This document shows positions 1 through 9,056 of a DNA stretch of 64,000 bases, one piece after another; within the stretch, counting starts at the first letter, position 1, and each line of letters opens with the position of its first letter. The position numbers were made by a program, and so were the translations under genes. A model generated the notes under the pieces. The model was not told the origin of the DNA and ran no database searches. It worked only from the letters and a program-made list of their open reading frames with translations. Source of the stretch: G965216695 sp965216695 (lineage in GTDB: Bacteria; Pseudomonadota; Gammaproteobacteria; Pseudomonadales; Azotimanducaceae); assembly GCA_965216695.1 (NCBI GenBank), contig OZ244212.1, positions 248,001 to 312,000 on the forward strand, given 5' to 3'.

Positions 1-1
1 G

Positions 2-1207
2 ATCGCGTGTCTTGGCGCAACGCTGCCCTCTATTCACCTGCAGGTGCGCCTTAGGCGCCGCTTCGAATGGCTGCACGTGCGCTGTGTGCCGCAGATCAAT
101 CAGTGTGCGCGCCTGTATTTCGGTGCCTCAAATCAGGATCTGTCGGCGTTTGTGCTCCGCGACCTGGGCATGGTGCGCCACCCTACGTACCAGATCGAAA
201 AGAGCGCGCGGGAATTCGAGAGCGCTGAAGACATCGACGCCTACTTCGCGTTGCGCGACGTACGCGAACAGTTCGAGATGCTGGAGGAGGCGCCCGAGCA
301 GGCCCGGGTGATTCTGGCGGCAATCCGCAAACCCGTCAGCAACCGTTCGGTTCGGCGCCTGCGCTCGCGGCTCGCGCTCAATCTCGGGCGCTGGCACGAA
401 CGGCGCGGCGAAAACGATGATGCGCTTCGCTGTTTCGCGCTGTCGGATGCACCACCGGCACGCGAACGCATGGCCCGCATCCACAAACGCCGTAACGACG
501 GCGAAGCGCTGCGCGCCACGCTGGATGCAATCGTGAACGCGCCTCTGTGCGCAACGGAAGAGCGGTTCGCACAGCGATTCATCAGCCGGCCACGGCGTTC
601 GCGTCCGCCGACCGACGAATACGATCTAGACGCTCACCCGGCCTCAATCGAACGACACGCAATCGGTGAACTGACCGCTGCCGGCGCTCAGGCCTGGCAC
701 GTGGAGAACAGCCTGCCGCTGGGGCTTGCAGGCATCATCTACTGGCATGCGGTGTTTGCGCCGGTACGCGGCGCGTTTACGCATCCGTTCCAGACCCGAC
801 CCAATGACCTGTTCTGGCCGGATTTTGCGGCTGAACGAGTTGAGGAAATCAATGAAATAACCTCTGAAAATATTTCTAATAATCTGGTAAGAAATTGTTT
901 TATATATAGAAATATATCGAATTCGCTGGTGTCGTGGCGCTTGTTCCTCCCGTCATTCGCGCGCCTGATCGCCGCGCGTGTACCAACTACCGCGCTGTAC
1001 CGGCTGGCCCGATGGACAATCCACAATCTCACGGATGCCCGCACCGGCTTTCCGGACCTGTTCGTTGTGTGGCCGAGCGGCGAGATCGCCTTTGTGGAGG
1101 TCAAAGGACCAACCGATCAGTTGCAACCCGCGCAGCGCCTCTGGCTCGCTCGCCTCAAGGACATGGGATTCAACGCTTCCGTGCGCAAATACCGACCGCC
1201 CGCGTGA
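2..1207 (+). CDS. FAN1-like VRR-NUC domain nuclease (5' end outside window)
   Basis: The reading frame is open from the window edge, so this is the C-terminal part of a larger protein. A GTG at 44 is possible but probably internal, because bacterial FAN1 homologues are usually over 500 residues. The C-terminal 130 residues carry the VRR-NUC signature: GFPDLFVVWPSG followed by FVEVKGPTDQL and a Q..W...L..MG tail, giving the D...EVK metal-binding core of the PD-(D/E)XK superfamily. An FWPDF motif sits upstream. Eukaryotic FAN1 is a structure-selective 5' flap nuclease in interstrand crosslink repair; the bacterial role is inferred. The stop overlaps the GTG start of the downstream helicase, so the two are probably co-translated. 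About 85 bp (842-925) are strikingly AT-rich compared with the rest of the gene. Confidence 0.85.
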   Translation: MACLGATLPSIHLQVRLRRRFEWLHVRCVPQINQCARLYFGASNQDLSAFVLRDLGMVRHPTYQIEKSAREFESAEDIDAYFALRDVREQFEMLEEAPEQARVILAAIRKPVSNRSVRRLRSRLALNLGRWHERRGENDDALRCFALSDAPPARERMARIHKRRNDGEALRATLDAIVNAPLCATEERFAQRFISRPRRSRPPTDEYDLDAHPASIERHAIGELTAAGAQAWHVENSLPLGLAGIIYWHAVFAPVRGAFTHPFQTRPNDLFWPDFAAERVEEINEITSENISNNLVRNCFIYRNISNSLVSWRLFLPSFARLIAARVPTTALYRLARWTIHNLTDARTGFPDLFVVWPSGEIAFVEVKGPTDQLQPAQRLWLARLKDMGFNASVRKYRPPA

Positions 1208-3534
1208 GCGAGCGCATCGCCGTGCGGCGCGTCGTCGAGCTGGCTCGCTCGGACGGCGATCTGTACCCCGACGACGCGTCACGTACGACGCCAGAGGAAG
1301 GCATGCAGGCACAGGCGGCACTGCAACACCTGTTGTCTCGCGACGATGCGGCGTGGGAATTCGAAGTCGCTGTGCAACTGCTCTGCAGTCATGGAGGCTA
1401 CCGATTGCAGATTGGCGGTCGACTCGATGCGATGCGGGTGGTGTCCGCCCGGCATATCGCCATCCAGGAATTCAAAGCGTCACGGTCGATCGAGAATCCA
1501 ACGATGGACGGTGATCACGGCGCTCAGCTGCGCCTGTACGCGGGACTCATGGCGCACGTGCACCCGGAAATCACAACGATCGATCTGACGCTCGTTTATC
1601 GTCATCCGGATACCGGCGAAGACCGTCGGTTTAACGAACGCTGGTCGCGCGGTCAGGCAACGGCATTTCTGAATGCAAAGGTACAAGCGGCTGGCGGCAA
1701 ACTCGCGGCCTGGTCGGTCCACCGGCGCAAACGCGCCGAGTGGATACTGGCGCAAACGTTTCCCTTCGAGTCGTTTCGCCCCCACCAGCGTGCAATGACC
1801 TCGCGGATATTCAACGCAGTGTCCCACGGTGAATCCCTGTTGCTGGAAGCACCCACCGGCCTCGGAAAATCCATTGCGGCGCTGTTTGCAGCCTTGAAAG
1901 CAGCCGACTCACGCCAGTTCGAGCGCCTGTTTTTCTTAACCAGCCGTACCACCGGTGCGCAAGCCGCGATGGATGCGTGTAACCAACTCGACGCTGGCCG
2001 CAGGCTTCGGCGTGTGCAGATCAAAGCCAAGGAGAAGATGTGTCCGGTGCCTGGCATGCCGTGCCGCGCGGCCGATTGCGAGTACGCCCGGGGTTACTTT
2101 CAGCGCATCGACTCGGCAGTGGATGAACTGCTTGCACGCGGCGCGGCCAACTCCGGTGCGGTCACCGAGATTGCCAAGGCACACACTGTGTGTCCGTTCG
2201 AACTCTCGCTCGATGCGGCACGCTGGGCAGATGTAGTGGTGGGCGACCTGAATTACGTGTTCGACCCGGTTGTGCGGCTGCAACGGTTTGCCGATCACTC
2301 CAGACACGTAGCACTGATCGACGAGGGCCACAGGCTGCGGGAACGTGCGCGCGACGCACTGAGTCACCGCGCGTCGCGACGCTCGGTAGCCGACGCGCTG
2401 GATTGCAATCCGCCGGCCGCCGTTGCACGCGCGCTCCGGGGGGTAGACCGGCAACTGCTTGCGTTACGAAGAGCAGCGCTTGCGAATCTATCGGCAACGG
2501 ACGTTCGCAACTTCGAACTCGAAATTTCGTTCCCCGAGCGCCTGTTCGCCGCGTTCGAGCGGCTGAGCGCTGCGGCCGCCGAAGCACTTGCGGCGCCCGG
2601 GGCGTGGGACGCGGTGGATGCACCCGTACGGGAAGCCCTCTGGGCGGGCGATCGCTGGTTGAAGCTCGCACCGCTGCGCCAGACAAACACGTTCATGGTG
2701 CTGCTGCAGGTACGCGGCTACTCGATCGATGTCAGCGTGCGCTGTCTGGATCCAGGTCCGTATCTCAAAAACGGTTTGGAGGAATTCGGGGCGTCGGTTC
2801 GCTTCTCGGGCACACTTTCACCGCTCAAACTCACCAACCGTCTCCACGGCGTTCCTGAGGCACCGAGCGAGCGCGTTGCATCCCCGTACCGCGCAGATCA
2901 GTTCAAAGTTCTCGCGGTAACCAACATTCCCACCTATCTGAAACAGCGCGCCTCGTCGGCGCCAGACCTCGCACGCCTGATCGAAGAAATGGCCACAGCG
3001 CCTGGCAACACGCTGGTAGCGTTTCCGTCCTTCCAGTTTCTACAACTGGTGCTCGATCGGCTGGCGCTGCCGCCAGAGCGCGTCGCCGTGCAGACGCCGG
3101 GTATGACGGACGATGAGCGCGATGCGTACATTCGTGCGTTTGTCGGTGTCGGGGATCGCGTCGGCCTCGTGGTACTCGGCGGGGTGTTCGGTGAATCCGT
3201 GGATTTCAGCGGCGCACACATCGCCAAAGTCGTCTGCGTCGGTCTCGGACTCCCACCACCCAGCATCGAGCGGGAGGCCGAATCGTCGTACTTCAACGCT
3301 GAGGGCACCTCGGGTCACGACGTAGCCTATCTGCAGCCGGCCATGACCAAGGTCGTTCAGATCGCGGGGCGCATTCTTCGGAGCCCCGACGACCGTGGAT
3401 TGCTTTGCCTGGTCGATCCACGTTTCGTGCAAACGCAGGTGCAGATGTTTTTCCCTAATCATTGGCATCCCGTAGAATGTCGCGCCGGAGACGCGACCAC
3501 TCTGGCGCACGCGTTTCTTCGAACCAACGATTGA
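1204..3534 (+). CDS. XPD/DinG-type Fe-S DNA helicase with N-terminal nuclease-like domain
   Basis: Superfamily 2 helicase of about 776 residues. The GTG start at 1204 overlaps the stop of the VRR-NUC gene; the frame is open further upstream, but that part lies inside the nuclease gene. The N-terminal 150 residues look like a PD-(D/E)XK fold (GGRLD then IQEFKASR). Helicase motif I is EAPTGLGKS, motif II is DEGH and motif VI is QIAGRILRS. Four cysteines in the KEKMCPVPGMPCRAADC and HTVCPF stretches match the iron-sulfur cluster of XPD/DinG helicases. Helicases of this type are 5'-3' and act on forked or structured DNA. Pairing with a FAN1-like nuclease suggests a repair module that unwinds and cleaves the same structures. 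Pyruvate kinase follows after 5 bp. Confidence 0.88.
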   Translation: MSERIAVRRVVELARSDGDLYPDDASRTTPEEGMQAQAALQHLLSRDDAAWEFEVAVQLLCSHGGYRLQIGGRLDAMRVVSARHIAIQEFKASRSIENPTMDGDHGAQLRLYAGLMAHVHPEITTIDLTLVYRHPDTGEDRRFNERWSRGQATAFLNAKVQAAGGKLAAWSVHRRKRAEWILAQTFPFESFRPHQRAMTSRIFNAVSHGESLLLEAPTGLGKSIAALFAALKAADSRQFERLFFLTSRTTGAQAAMDACNQLDAGRRLRRVQIKAKEKMCPVPGMPCRAADCEYARGYFQRIDSAVDELLARGAANSGAVTEIAKAHTVCPFELSLDAARWADVVVGDLNYVFDPVVRLQRFADHSRHVALIDEGHRLRERARDALSHRASRRSVADALDCNPPAAVARALRGVDRQLLALRRAALANLSATDVRNFELEISFPERLFAAFERLSAAAAEALAAPGAWDAVDAPVREALWAGDRWLKLAPLRQTNTFMVLLQVRGYSIDVSVRCLDPGPYLKNGLEEFGASVRFSGTLSPLKLTNRLHGVPEAPSERVASPYRADQFKVLAVTNIPTYLKQRASSAPDLARLIEEMATAPGNTLVAFPSFQFLQLVLDRLALPPERVAVQTPGMTDDERDAYIRAFVGVGDRVGLVVLGGVFGESVDFSGAHIAKVVCVGLGLPPPSIEREAESSYFNAEGTSGHDVAYLQPAMTKVVQIAGRILRSPDDRGLLCLVDPRFVQTQVQMFFPNHWHPVECRAGDATTLAHAFLRTND

Positions 3535-3539
3535 GTCTC

Positions 3540-4955
3540 ATGAACAGACGCCGCACGAAGATCATCTGCACCATCGGCCCGGCAACCGCCAATTTCGACA
3601 CGCTGCAGGCAATGTACGAAGCGGGCATGAACGTCGTGCGGCTGAACATGTCGCACGCGGATCACGCCGGCGCGAAACGCATCATCAACTGGATCAAAAC
3701 CCTCAATCGTAAGGTCCGATATCCGATCCCCATTCTGCTGGACACCCAGGGTCCGGAGATCCGTACCGGCATGGTCAGCGAACCGATCGCCCTCGATCCC
3801 GGCGACATCGTCACCATCAACGTTCGCCCGGACGACGACGTGGAAGCATCGTCGATACACGTGAACTACCAGAAGATGGTCGACGTGCTGAAAGAAGGCG
3901 ACCGGATCACCGTAGACAACGGCCTGATGAACTTCGAGGTACTCGAAAAGCAGGGCGAGCGGCTGGTTTGCAAGGTTATTGATGGCGGCACGCTGCACAG
4001 CAAGCGGCACGTGAATCTGCCGGGCATTAAGATCGACCTGCCGGCGATCACACCCAAAGACCGTGAAGACATTGCCTTTGGCCTCGAGAACGACGTCGAT
4101 TTCATTGCGTTGTCGTTCGTGCGCAGTCCGGACGACATCGTCGAGTTGCGCAAACTGATGGGCAAGAAAGCCAAGTCGATCAAGGTGATCGCGAAGATCG
4201 AAGATCGCGAAGGTGTCGACAACATCCACGACATCACACGCATTGCTGATGGCGTGATGGTTGCGCGCGGCGATCTCGGCATAGAAACGGACATCGCGGA
4301 TCTGCCGAATATTCAACGCCGCATCGTGCATTCGTGCGCGAAGTGGGGTCGACGCTCCATCGTCGCCACGCACCTGCTCGAATCGATGATCTCTAATCCC
4401 ATTCCAACCCGAGCGGAGGTCACCGACGTCGCCAACGCGATCTACGAAGGTGTGGACGCAATCATGCTGTCCGGCGAAACGAGCGTGGGCCGCTACCCGG
4501 TGCGCTGCGTAGAGCAGCTGAATGCGATTGCGGTGCAGGCCGAACGCTGGCCGGGGCTTGGCTACGAACGCGAACTGGTAAGCAACAACGACAAGCAGCA
4601 GATCGCTATTCACGCGGTGGCGCTGGCCCATTCCATCGAAGCTGACGGCATTGTCGTGATCACGCGCCGAGGTCTCACGGCCGACCTGGTCACCAACGCC
4701 AGACCGTCGAAAGTTCCTGTGTACGCATTCACCAACGACAGCCAGACACGCCGCCGCCTGAGTTTGAACCGGGCCGTCGTCGCGCATCGCACAACGTTCA
4801 GTCGTGAACCCGAAAAAACGCTTCAACGCGCATTCCAGGCGCTGATCGAGCGCGAAAACTTCGAGGGTGACGAGAAAGTGGTGGTCATTTCTGACGTACT
4901 TGCCGACCGTCAGACCGACGCGATTCAGATCCGCTACGTCACTACCGCCGAGTAA
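3540..4955 (+). CDS. pyk: Pyruvate kinase
   Basis: Catalyses phosphoenolpyruvate + ADP to pyruvate + ATP, the last step of glycolysis, in the cytosol. At 471 residues it is the normal length. Family motifs are all present: KIICTIGPAT at the N terminus, LDTQGPEIRTG, the substrate and metal site IAKIEDREGVDN, MVARGDLGIE and MLSGETSVGRYPV, followed by a complete C-terminal domain. The ATG at 3540 starts exactly at the conserved N terminus, 5 bp after the helicase stop. The 3' end overlaps the convergent TauE/SafE gene by 22 bp. No effector-binding specificity can be read from the sequence. Confidence 0.97.
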   Translation: MNRRRTKIICTIGPATANFDTLQAMYEAGMNVVRLNMSHADHAGAKRIINWIKTLNRKVRYPIPILLDTQGPEIRTGMVSEPIALDPGDIVTINVRPDDDVEASSIHVNYQKMVDVLKEGDRITVDNGLMNFEVLEKQGERLVCKVIDGGTLHSKRHVNLPGIKIDLPAITPKDREDIAFGLENDVDFIALSFVRSPDDIVELRKLMGKKAKSIKVIAKIEDREGVDNIHDITRIADGVMVARGDLGIETDIADLPNIQRRIVHSCAKWGRRSIVATHLLESMISNPIPTRAEVTDVANAIYEGVDAIMLSGETSVGRYPVRCVEQLNAIAVQAERWPGLGYERELVSNNDKQQIAIHAVALAHSIEADGIVVITRRGLTADLVTNARPSKVPVYAFTNDSQTRRRLSLNRAVVAHRTTFSREPEKTLQRAFQALIERENFEGDEKVVVISDVLADRQTDAIQIRYVTTAE

Positions 4956-5806
4956 AACATCCGCGCGGAAACGAAAAGCATCAGCACGCCGAACGCGCGC
5001 CGGAGCGGCTGTGCCTTGATTCGATGTGCCGTTCGCACGCCCAAGGGTGCGCAGATCACGGCGGCCACCACCAGCGCCGCAAACGCCGGCAGGTACACAT
5101 AGCCCGCGTAACCATCGCCGAGCGCTGTCGTACGCCAACCTGAAAGTATATATCCCAGTGCGCCGGCGACTGCGATCGGCACGCCGAGCGTAGACGACGT
5201 TGCGGTGGCAACGTGCACCGGCGTATTGAAATACACGAGGGTCGGCACGATGACATTGCCACCACCAATCCCGGCGATTGCCGAAACCATGCCACCGCCC
5301 GTGCCAATGCCCGCGCTGAGCCCGCGACCCGGCATCTGGCGGTGCGGCGACGGCGACCAGCGCGTTAGCATCACAACGGCCACGAACATCAGGAACGCGC
5401 CAATGAAGGCTCTGAACCAGACCACCGGTATGTGATGCGCGAACGAGCCAGCAAGAAAACTGCCAAGAACGAGAAACGGACCCAAGCGCCGCACCAGCGT
5501 CCAGGACACCATGCCCGCCCGGGCCTGCGCCACGGCGGCGGACGCCGACGTGAAGATGATGCACGCGAGCGAGGTGGCAACGCTGACCACGGTCGTGTGA
5601 TGGGGTGTCGTCGCCTGCGTCGCGTCGAGAAGAATGATCAAAGCAGGCACGATCACGACACCGCCGCCGATGCCGAGCAGTCCGCCCAGGAAACCGCTTA
5701 CACCGCCCACCGCAAGACACCAACAGATGAAGAAAAAAGGTGTCAACTGAAGTAAGGTATCGCGCAAAAATCGATGGAGTCTAACTACTTGGCAGGGCGA
5801 AACCAA
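4934..5806 (-). CDS. TauE/SafE family membrane transporter
   Basis: Integral membrane protein of up to 290 residues with about eight hydrophobic segments. The two repeated glycine-rich motifs of the TauE/SafE (DUF81) family are present: GGLLGIGGGVVIVPAL near residue 42 and AIAGIGGGNVIVPTLVYF in the second half. Family members export sulfite, sulfoacetate or other small organic anions; the substrate here is unknown. The TTG at 5806 is chosen because GGAG lies five bases upstream. TTG codons at 5767 or 5746 would give a more typical short N terminus. The 5' end overlaps the divergent MORN gene start, leaving no conventional promoter gap, and the 3' end overlaps pyk. Confidence 0.88.
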   Translation of the reverse strand: MVSPCQVVRLHRFLRDTLLQLTPFFFICWCLAVGGVSGFLGGLLGIGGGVVIVPALIILLDATQATTPHHTTVVSVATSLACIIFTSASAAVAQARAGMVSWTLVRRLGPFLVLGSFLAGSFAHHIPVVWFRAFIGAFLMFVAVVMLTRWSPSPHRQMPGRGLSAGIGTGGGMVSAIAGIGGGNVIVPTLVYFNTPVHVATATSSTLGVPIAVAGALGYILSGWRTTALGDGYAGYVYLPAFAALVVAAVICAPLGVRTAHRIKAQPLRRAFGVLMLFVSARMFYSAVVT

Positions 5807-6796
5807 TGCGTCTCCGGAGCGCTCCAGCGAACGCCGGCATGGCGTGTCGCGGTCCTCGCGCTGGCGCTCGTTTGCGTCACGCCGGCGTTCGCCCGCATCG
5901 AGACCGTCGAACTGCCGAATGGCGACATGTACGAAGGCGAGGTGGTCGACGGCGTGCGCACAGGACAGGGCAAGTACACCTGGTCCGACGGCTACCGCTA
6001 CGAAGGCGAATTCCTGGAGAACCGGTTACACGGCCGGGGCGTTTACTACTGGCCGGATGGGCGGAAATACGAAGGCACATTCGTGAACGATAAACGACAC
6101 GGCGAAGGCGTACTGACATGGCCGAACGGCGACCGGTATGAAGGACAGTTCGAGGACGATCGGATGCACGGGACCGGCAGCTTCGAATGGGCCAACGGTG
6201 ACGTTTACCAAGGTGAGTTCCAGCGCGGCGAACGCACAGGCACGGGTACGTTCAAGTGGGCCACCGGCGCGTCCTATGCCGGCGATTTCCGCGAGGGCAC
6301 GTTGACGGGTCAGGGGGTTTTCACGTGGGAAGACGGCCGGGTGTACGAAGGTGCGTTCGCCGACGGCAGGAAAGCCGGTAACGGCGAGATGCGCTGGCCG
6401 AACGGCAATCGCTACGTGGGCAACTTTCACGACGACGAGCGCTCGGGTCTGGGCGTGTTCTACTGGCGCGACGGCACGGTGTACCAGGGTCAATTCGAAG
6501 CAAACAAGATGCACGGCTACGGGGTCAAACTCGTGCCCGAGGGCCCGCACGAAGTTCAGCACTGGCGCCAGGGCTCGCTGCAGACCAGTCAGCCGCTGAT
6601 GGCGGTGGATCGCTGCCAGTTGTCGATTGGCGACAAAGGCTGGATGTTCGAAAGCGAGTCCTGCATCAACGGGCTTGCGCATGGATCAGGCGTAGCCGTG
6701 AGCCTCGACGGCGAAAGCATCATTGAAGACGGCCGGTTCGTGCTCGGTAAGCTTGTTACCGGTTCGGTAGCGCCGTTAACGTTTCGCGGACCCTAG
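5774..6796 (+). CDS. Exported MORN-repeat protein
   Basis: The protein of 340 residues begins with a likely signal peptide (hydrophobic AVLALALVCVTPAFA ending near residue 40). Nine uninterrupted 23-residue MORN repeats follow (residues 53-259; pattern YxGxF-xxxxxxGxGxxxWxxG). The last 80 residues are non-repetitive and contain two cysteines. MORN repeats form an elongated beta-hairpin array and mediate protein or lipid binding; no enzymatic role is evident. The start is ATG 5774, though TTG 5789 has a better ribosome site (GGAG nine bases upstream). A Ser/Thr kinase begins 7 bp after the stop and an FHA protein follows, so this is probably the first gene of a three-gene signalling operon. 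Confidence 0.85.
   Translation: MESNYLAGRNQCVSGALQRTPAWRVAVLALALVCVTPAFARIETVELPNGDMYEGEVVDGVRTGQGKYTWSDGYRYEGEFLENRLHGRGVYYWPDGRKYEGTFVNDKRHGEGVLTWPNGDRYEGQFEDDRMHGTGSFEWANGDVYQGEFQRGERTGTGTFKWATGASYAGDFREGTLTGQGVFTWEDGRVYEGAFADGRKAGNGEMRWPNGNRYVGNFHDDERSGLGVFYWRDGTVYQGQFEANKMHGYGVKLVPEGPHEVQHWRQGSLQTSQPLMAVDRCQLSIGDKGWMFESESCINGLAHGSGVAVSLDGESIIEDGRFVLGKLVTGSVAPLTFRGP
5930..6550 (+). repeat. Nine tandem 69-bp coding repeats (MORN array)
   Basis: Each 69-bp unit encodes one 23-residue MORN repeat beginning with Y(E/Q/A/V)G. Spacing is exact, with no insertion or deletion across all nine copies. The units have diverged at the nucleotide level but hold the same aromatic and glycine positions, so the array is old and under selection rather than a recent slippage product. 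Confidence 0.9.
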
Positions 6797-6803
6797 GCCC
6801 TAG

Positions 6804-9056
6804 GTGCATATTCCCGGATTCGAAATCGAACGCGCAATCGGGCGCGGTGGCATGGCGCAGGTGTACCTGGCCGTGCAAACGAAGTTCGGGCGCCACGTCG
6901 CACTCAAGATCGTCTCCGAACAGTTTGCAAAAGACCCCAAATTCCGTACGCGGTTCCTGAGCGAATCGCGCATCAATGCACAACTCAATCACCCGAACAT
7001 CGTGCAGGTGTACGACGTCGGCGAGTCCGGACCGTATCTGTACCTGGTAATGGAATACCTGGCGGGCGGCGACCTCAACCGCCGCCTACACAAAGGCATT
7101 GAACTGAAGACGCTGATCGGCGTCGTCGCCGACATCGGCAGCGCGCTGGACTACGCGCACAGCAAGGGATTCGTGCACCGGGACATCAAACCGGAGAACA
7201 TCGTGTTCCGCGCCGAGGGCAGCGCGGTTCTCACCGACTTCGGCATCGCGCGCTACGCGGACGCATCGAGCTCGGTTACGCGCACAGGAACCGTGGTCGG
7301 AACACCCCAGTACATGAGCCCTGAACAGGCCTCGGGCCAGGAGCTCGACGGTCGCAGCGACCTGTACAGCCTGGGCGTCGTCTTCTACAAAATGCTCACG
7401 GGTGATGTGCCCTACAAAGCGGAAACCGCGGTCGCCGTAGGCATAAAACACCTCACCGAGCCCGTGCCCAAGTTACCGAGCCATTTGAGTGCTTTCCAGG
7501 CAACCATCGATCGCTGCCTGGCCAAAGAGCCGAAGGACCGCTACCAGACAGGTGCTGAGCTTTCCAGTGCGTTGCGCAAACTGCGCGACCAGCCGTTCGT
7601 GCCCAACGGTACGATCCGCTCCAATGCGGTTACAACGCAGGAGATCCGCGCCGTCGGCACGACGATGCTGACCACCATTCCGGACTCGGTGCGCGCAGAC
7701 AGAGACCGGCGCGCCCCCCGCCGCAAACGCAGGATGGGGTTGTCCGTGGGTCTTACGCTTCTGATCGGCCTGATGGCGGGCAGCACATGGCTGTTTGTGG
7801 AGCGTCCCGAGTGGATCAACGACAATCTCGTGCGTTTCCAGTTGGCAGACGACGACAGCACCGAGCGGCTTTGGCATGCCGCGCAATCGTTGCGCCAGGA
7901 TCCCAACCAGAGTCTTGCCGCCGTCGTCGCCGGCTACCGGCGCGTACTCGACGTTCAACCCGATCACCCCGGCGCCAACAGCGCAATTGATGGCCTTGCT
8001 AGCCAATGGAAAGAAGACATTCGTCTGTCGCTGTTTGAAGGCGCGCTGGCCGTTGCGGAAAACAAGCTCGCGGAATCCCGCCAGGTGTTCCCGGATGACC
8101 CGCAAATCCAGGAACTGGAGGTGCAGCTCAACAACCGTCAGACCGCTGAGAATCTACTGCTGAGCACACAAGCGCTGTTGCGCACGCACGGGCTCTCGGA
8201 CATTCCGTCCGCAACAGCGGCAATCCAGGCCTATCAGGAAGTTTTGAGGTTGTCGCCTGAAAACCTGATCGCGCGGGCCGAGCTCGACTCGCTGGCAACG
8301 CACTACGCGGACATGGCACGCACGGCCATAGACGACGGCAACGTCGAAGACGCGATCAGCTTTCTCGACCGCGCGAGCGCGGCCAATCCGGAACTGACTG
8401 ATTTGACGGCGGTTCGCGCACGCATCGGCCGGGAGACGGATTCGCGCACCAAAATCGACGAGATTCTCAATGACGCGAACGAATACCTGGCAACAGGCGC
8501 ATTCATCAACCCACCCGGCGAAAATGCGGCGGAGTTGTATCATCGCGTTCTGGCAACCGACCCCAACAACGTAGTCGCCCGACAGGGATTGGGTGAAGTT
8601 GTCAGTCAGTTCAACAAAACCACCAGCCAACTCCTTTCCACCGGCATGTTCGAGGCCGCGGACGCACTGGTTGCGCGCGCGACGGCCGTGGGGTTGGACT
8701 CCGCTTCAGTAAACCAGGTAAAAGCTCGCCTGGACCAGGAATCCGCCCGCATATCCAGCGTCGAATCAATGCTGGAACAGGCGGCCGAACTGCTACGCCA
8801 GGGTTACGTGACCGAACCTCCGGTGAGCAACGCGGTCTCGACGCTGCGCGAGGTGGAACGCCTGGACCCAGACAACGATGCCGCGCAGCTGATGTTGAAT
8901 CAGGCGGCGGAAATGCTCGCAAGTGCCGCGATCGAAGCGCACGATGCGGAACTGGTAACCGAGGCAAAGCACTACATGGACTTGGCGCTGGCAGTTCGCC
9001 CTGGCGCCGCGCAGTGGCGCGATCTGCGCCAGAAGTGGAACCGGAACCCTGAGTAA
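6804..9056 (+). CDS. Membrane Ser/Thr protein kinase with large C-terminal helical-repeat domain
   Basis: PknB-type kinase of 750 residues. The kinase domain (about 6-262) has a complete active site: glycine loop GRGGMAQV, Lys35 in VALKIV, HRDIKPEN (Asp127), DFG (Asp145) and GTPQYMSPEQ. A basic juxtamembrane stretch (RAPRRKRR) precedes one transmembrane helix (about 311-332). The remaining 415 residues are alpha-helical with TPR-like spacing (repeated blocks around LxxVLxxxPxNxxA and LDPDNDAAQLML) and would lie outside the inner membrane, as a sensor or scaffold. Start is GTG 6804, 7 bp after the MORN gene. The FHA protein overlapping its 3' end is the obvious phospho-reader. Confidence 0.9.
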   Translation: MHIPGFEIERAIGRGGMAQVYLAVQTKFGRHVALKIVSEQFAKDPKFRTRFLSESRINAQLNHPNIVQVYDVGESGPYLYLVMEYLAGGDLNRRLHKGIELKTLIGVVADIGSALDYAHSKGFVHRDIKPENIVFRAEGSAVLTDFGIARYADASSSVTRTGTVVGTPQYMSPEQASGQELDGRSDLYSLGVVFYKMLTGDVPYKAETAVAVGIKHLTEPVPKLPSHLSAFQATIDRCLAKEPKDRYQTGAELSSALRKLRDQPFVPNGTIRSNAVTTQEIRAVGTTMLTTIPDSVRADRDRRAPRRKRRMGLSVGLTLLIGLMAGSTWLFVERPEWINDNLVRFQLADDDSTERLWHAAQSLRQDPNQSLAAVVAGYRRVLDVQPDHPGANSAIDGLASQWKEDIRLSLFEGALAVAENKLAESRQVFPDDPQIQELEVQLNNRQTAENLLLSTQALLRTHGLSDIPSATAAIQAYQEVLRLSPENLIARAELDSLATHYADMARTAIDDGNVEDAISFLDRASAANPELTDLTAVRARIGRETDSRTKIDEILNDANEYLATGAFINPPGENAAELYHRVLATDPNNVVARQGLGEVVSQFNKTTSQLLSTGMFEAADALVARATAVGLDSASVNQVKARLDQESARISSVESMLEQAAELLRQGYVTEPPVSNAVSTLREVERLDPDNDAAQLMLNQAAEMLASAAIEAHDAELVTEAKHYMDLALAVRPGAAQWRDLRQKWNRNPE

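Noticed and set aside
934..1203. Upstream extension of the helicase reading frame
   Set aside because: It overlaps the conserved VRR-NUC core of the preceding gene; GTG 1204 gives a normal N terminus.
3459..5723. Minus-strand open frame of 754 codons opposite pyruvate kinase and in the TauE region
   Set aside because: Antisense shadow of a GC-rich gene; no family motifs, while pyk on the plus strand and TauE in another minus frame are unmistakable.
5930..6550. Regularly spaced repeats that could suggest a CRISPR-like array
   Set aside because: The 69-bp period is coding and corresponds exactly to 23-residue MORN repeats.
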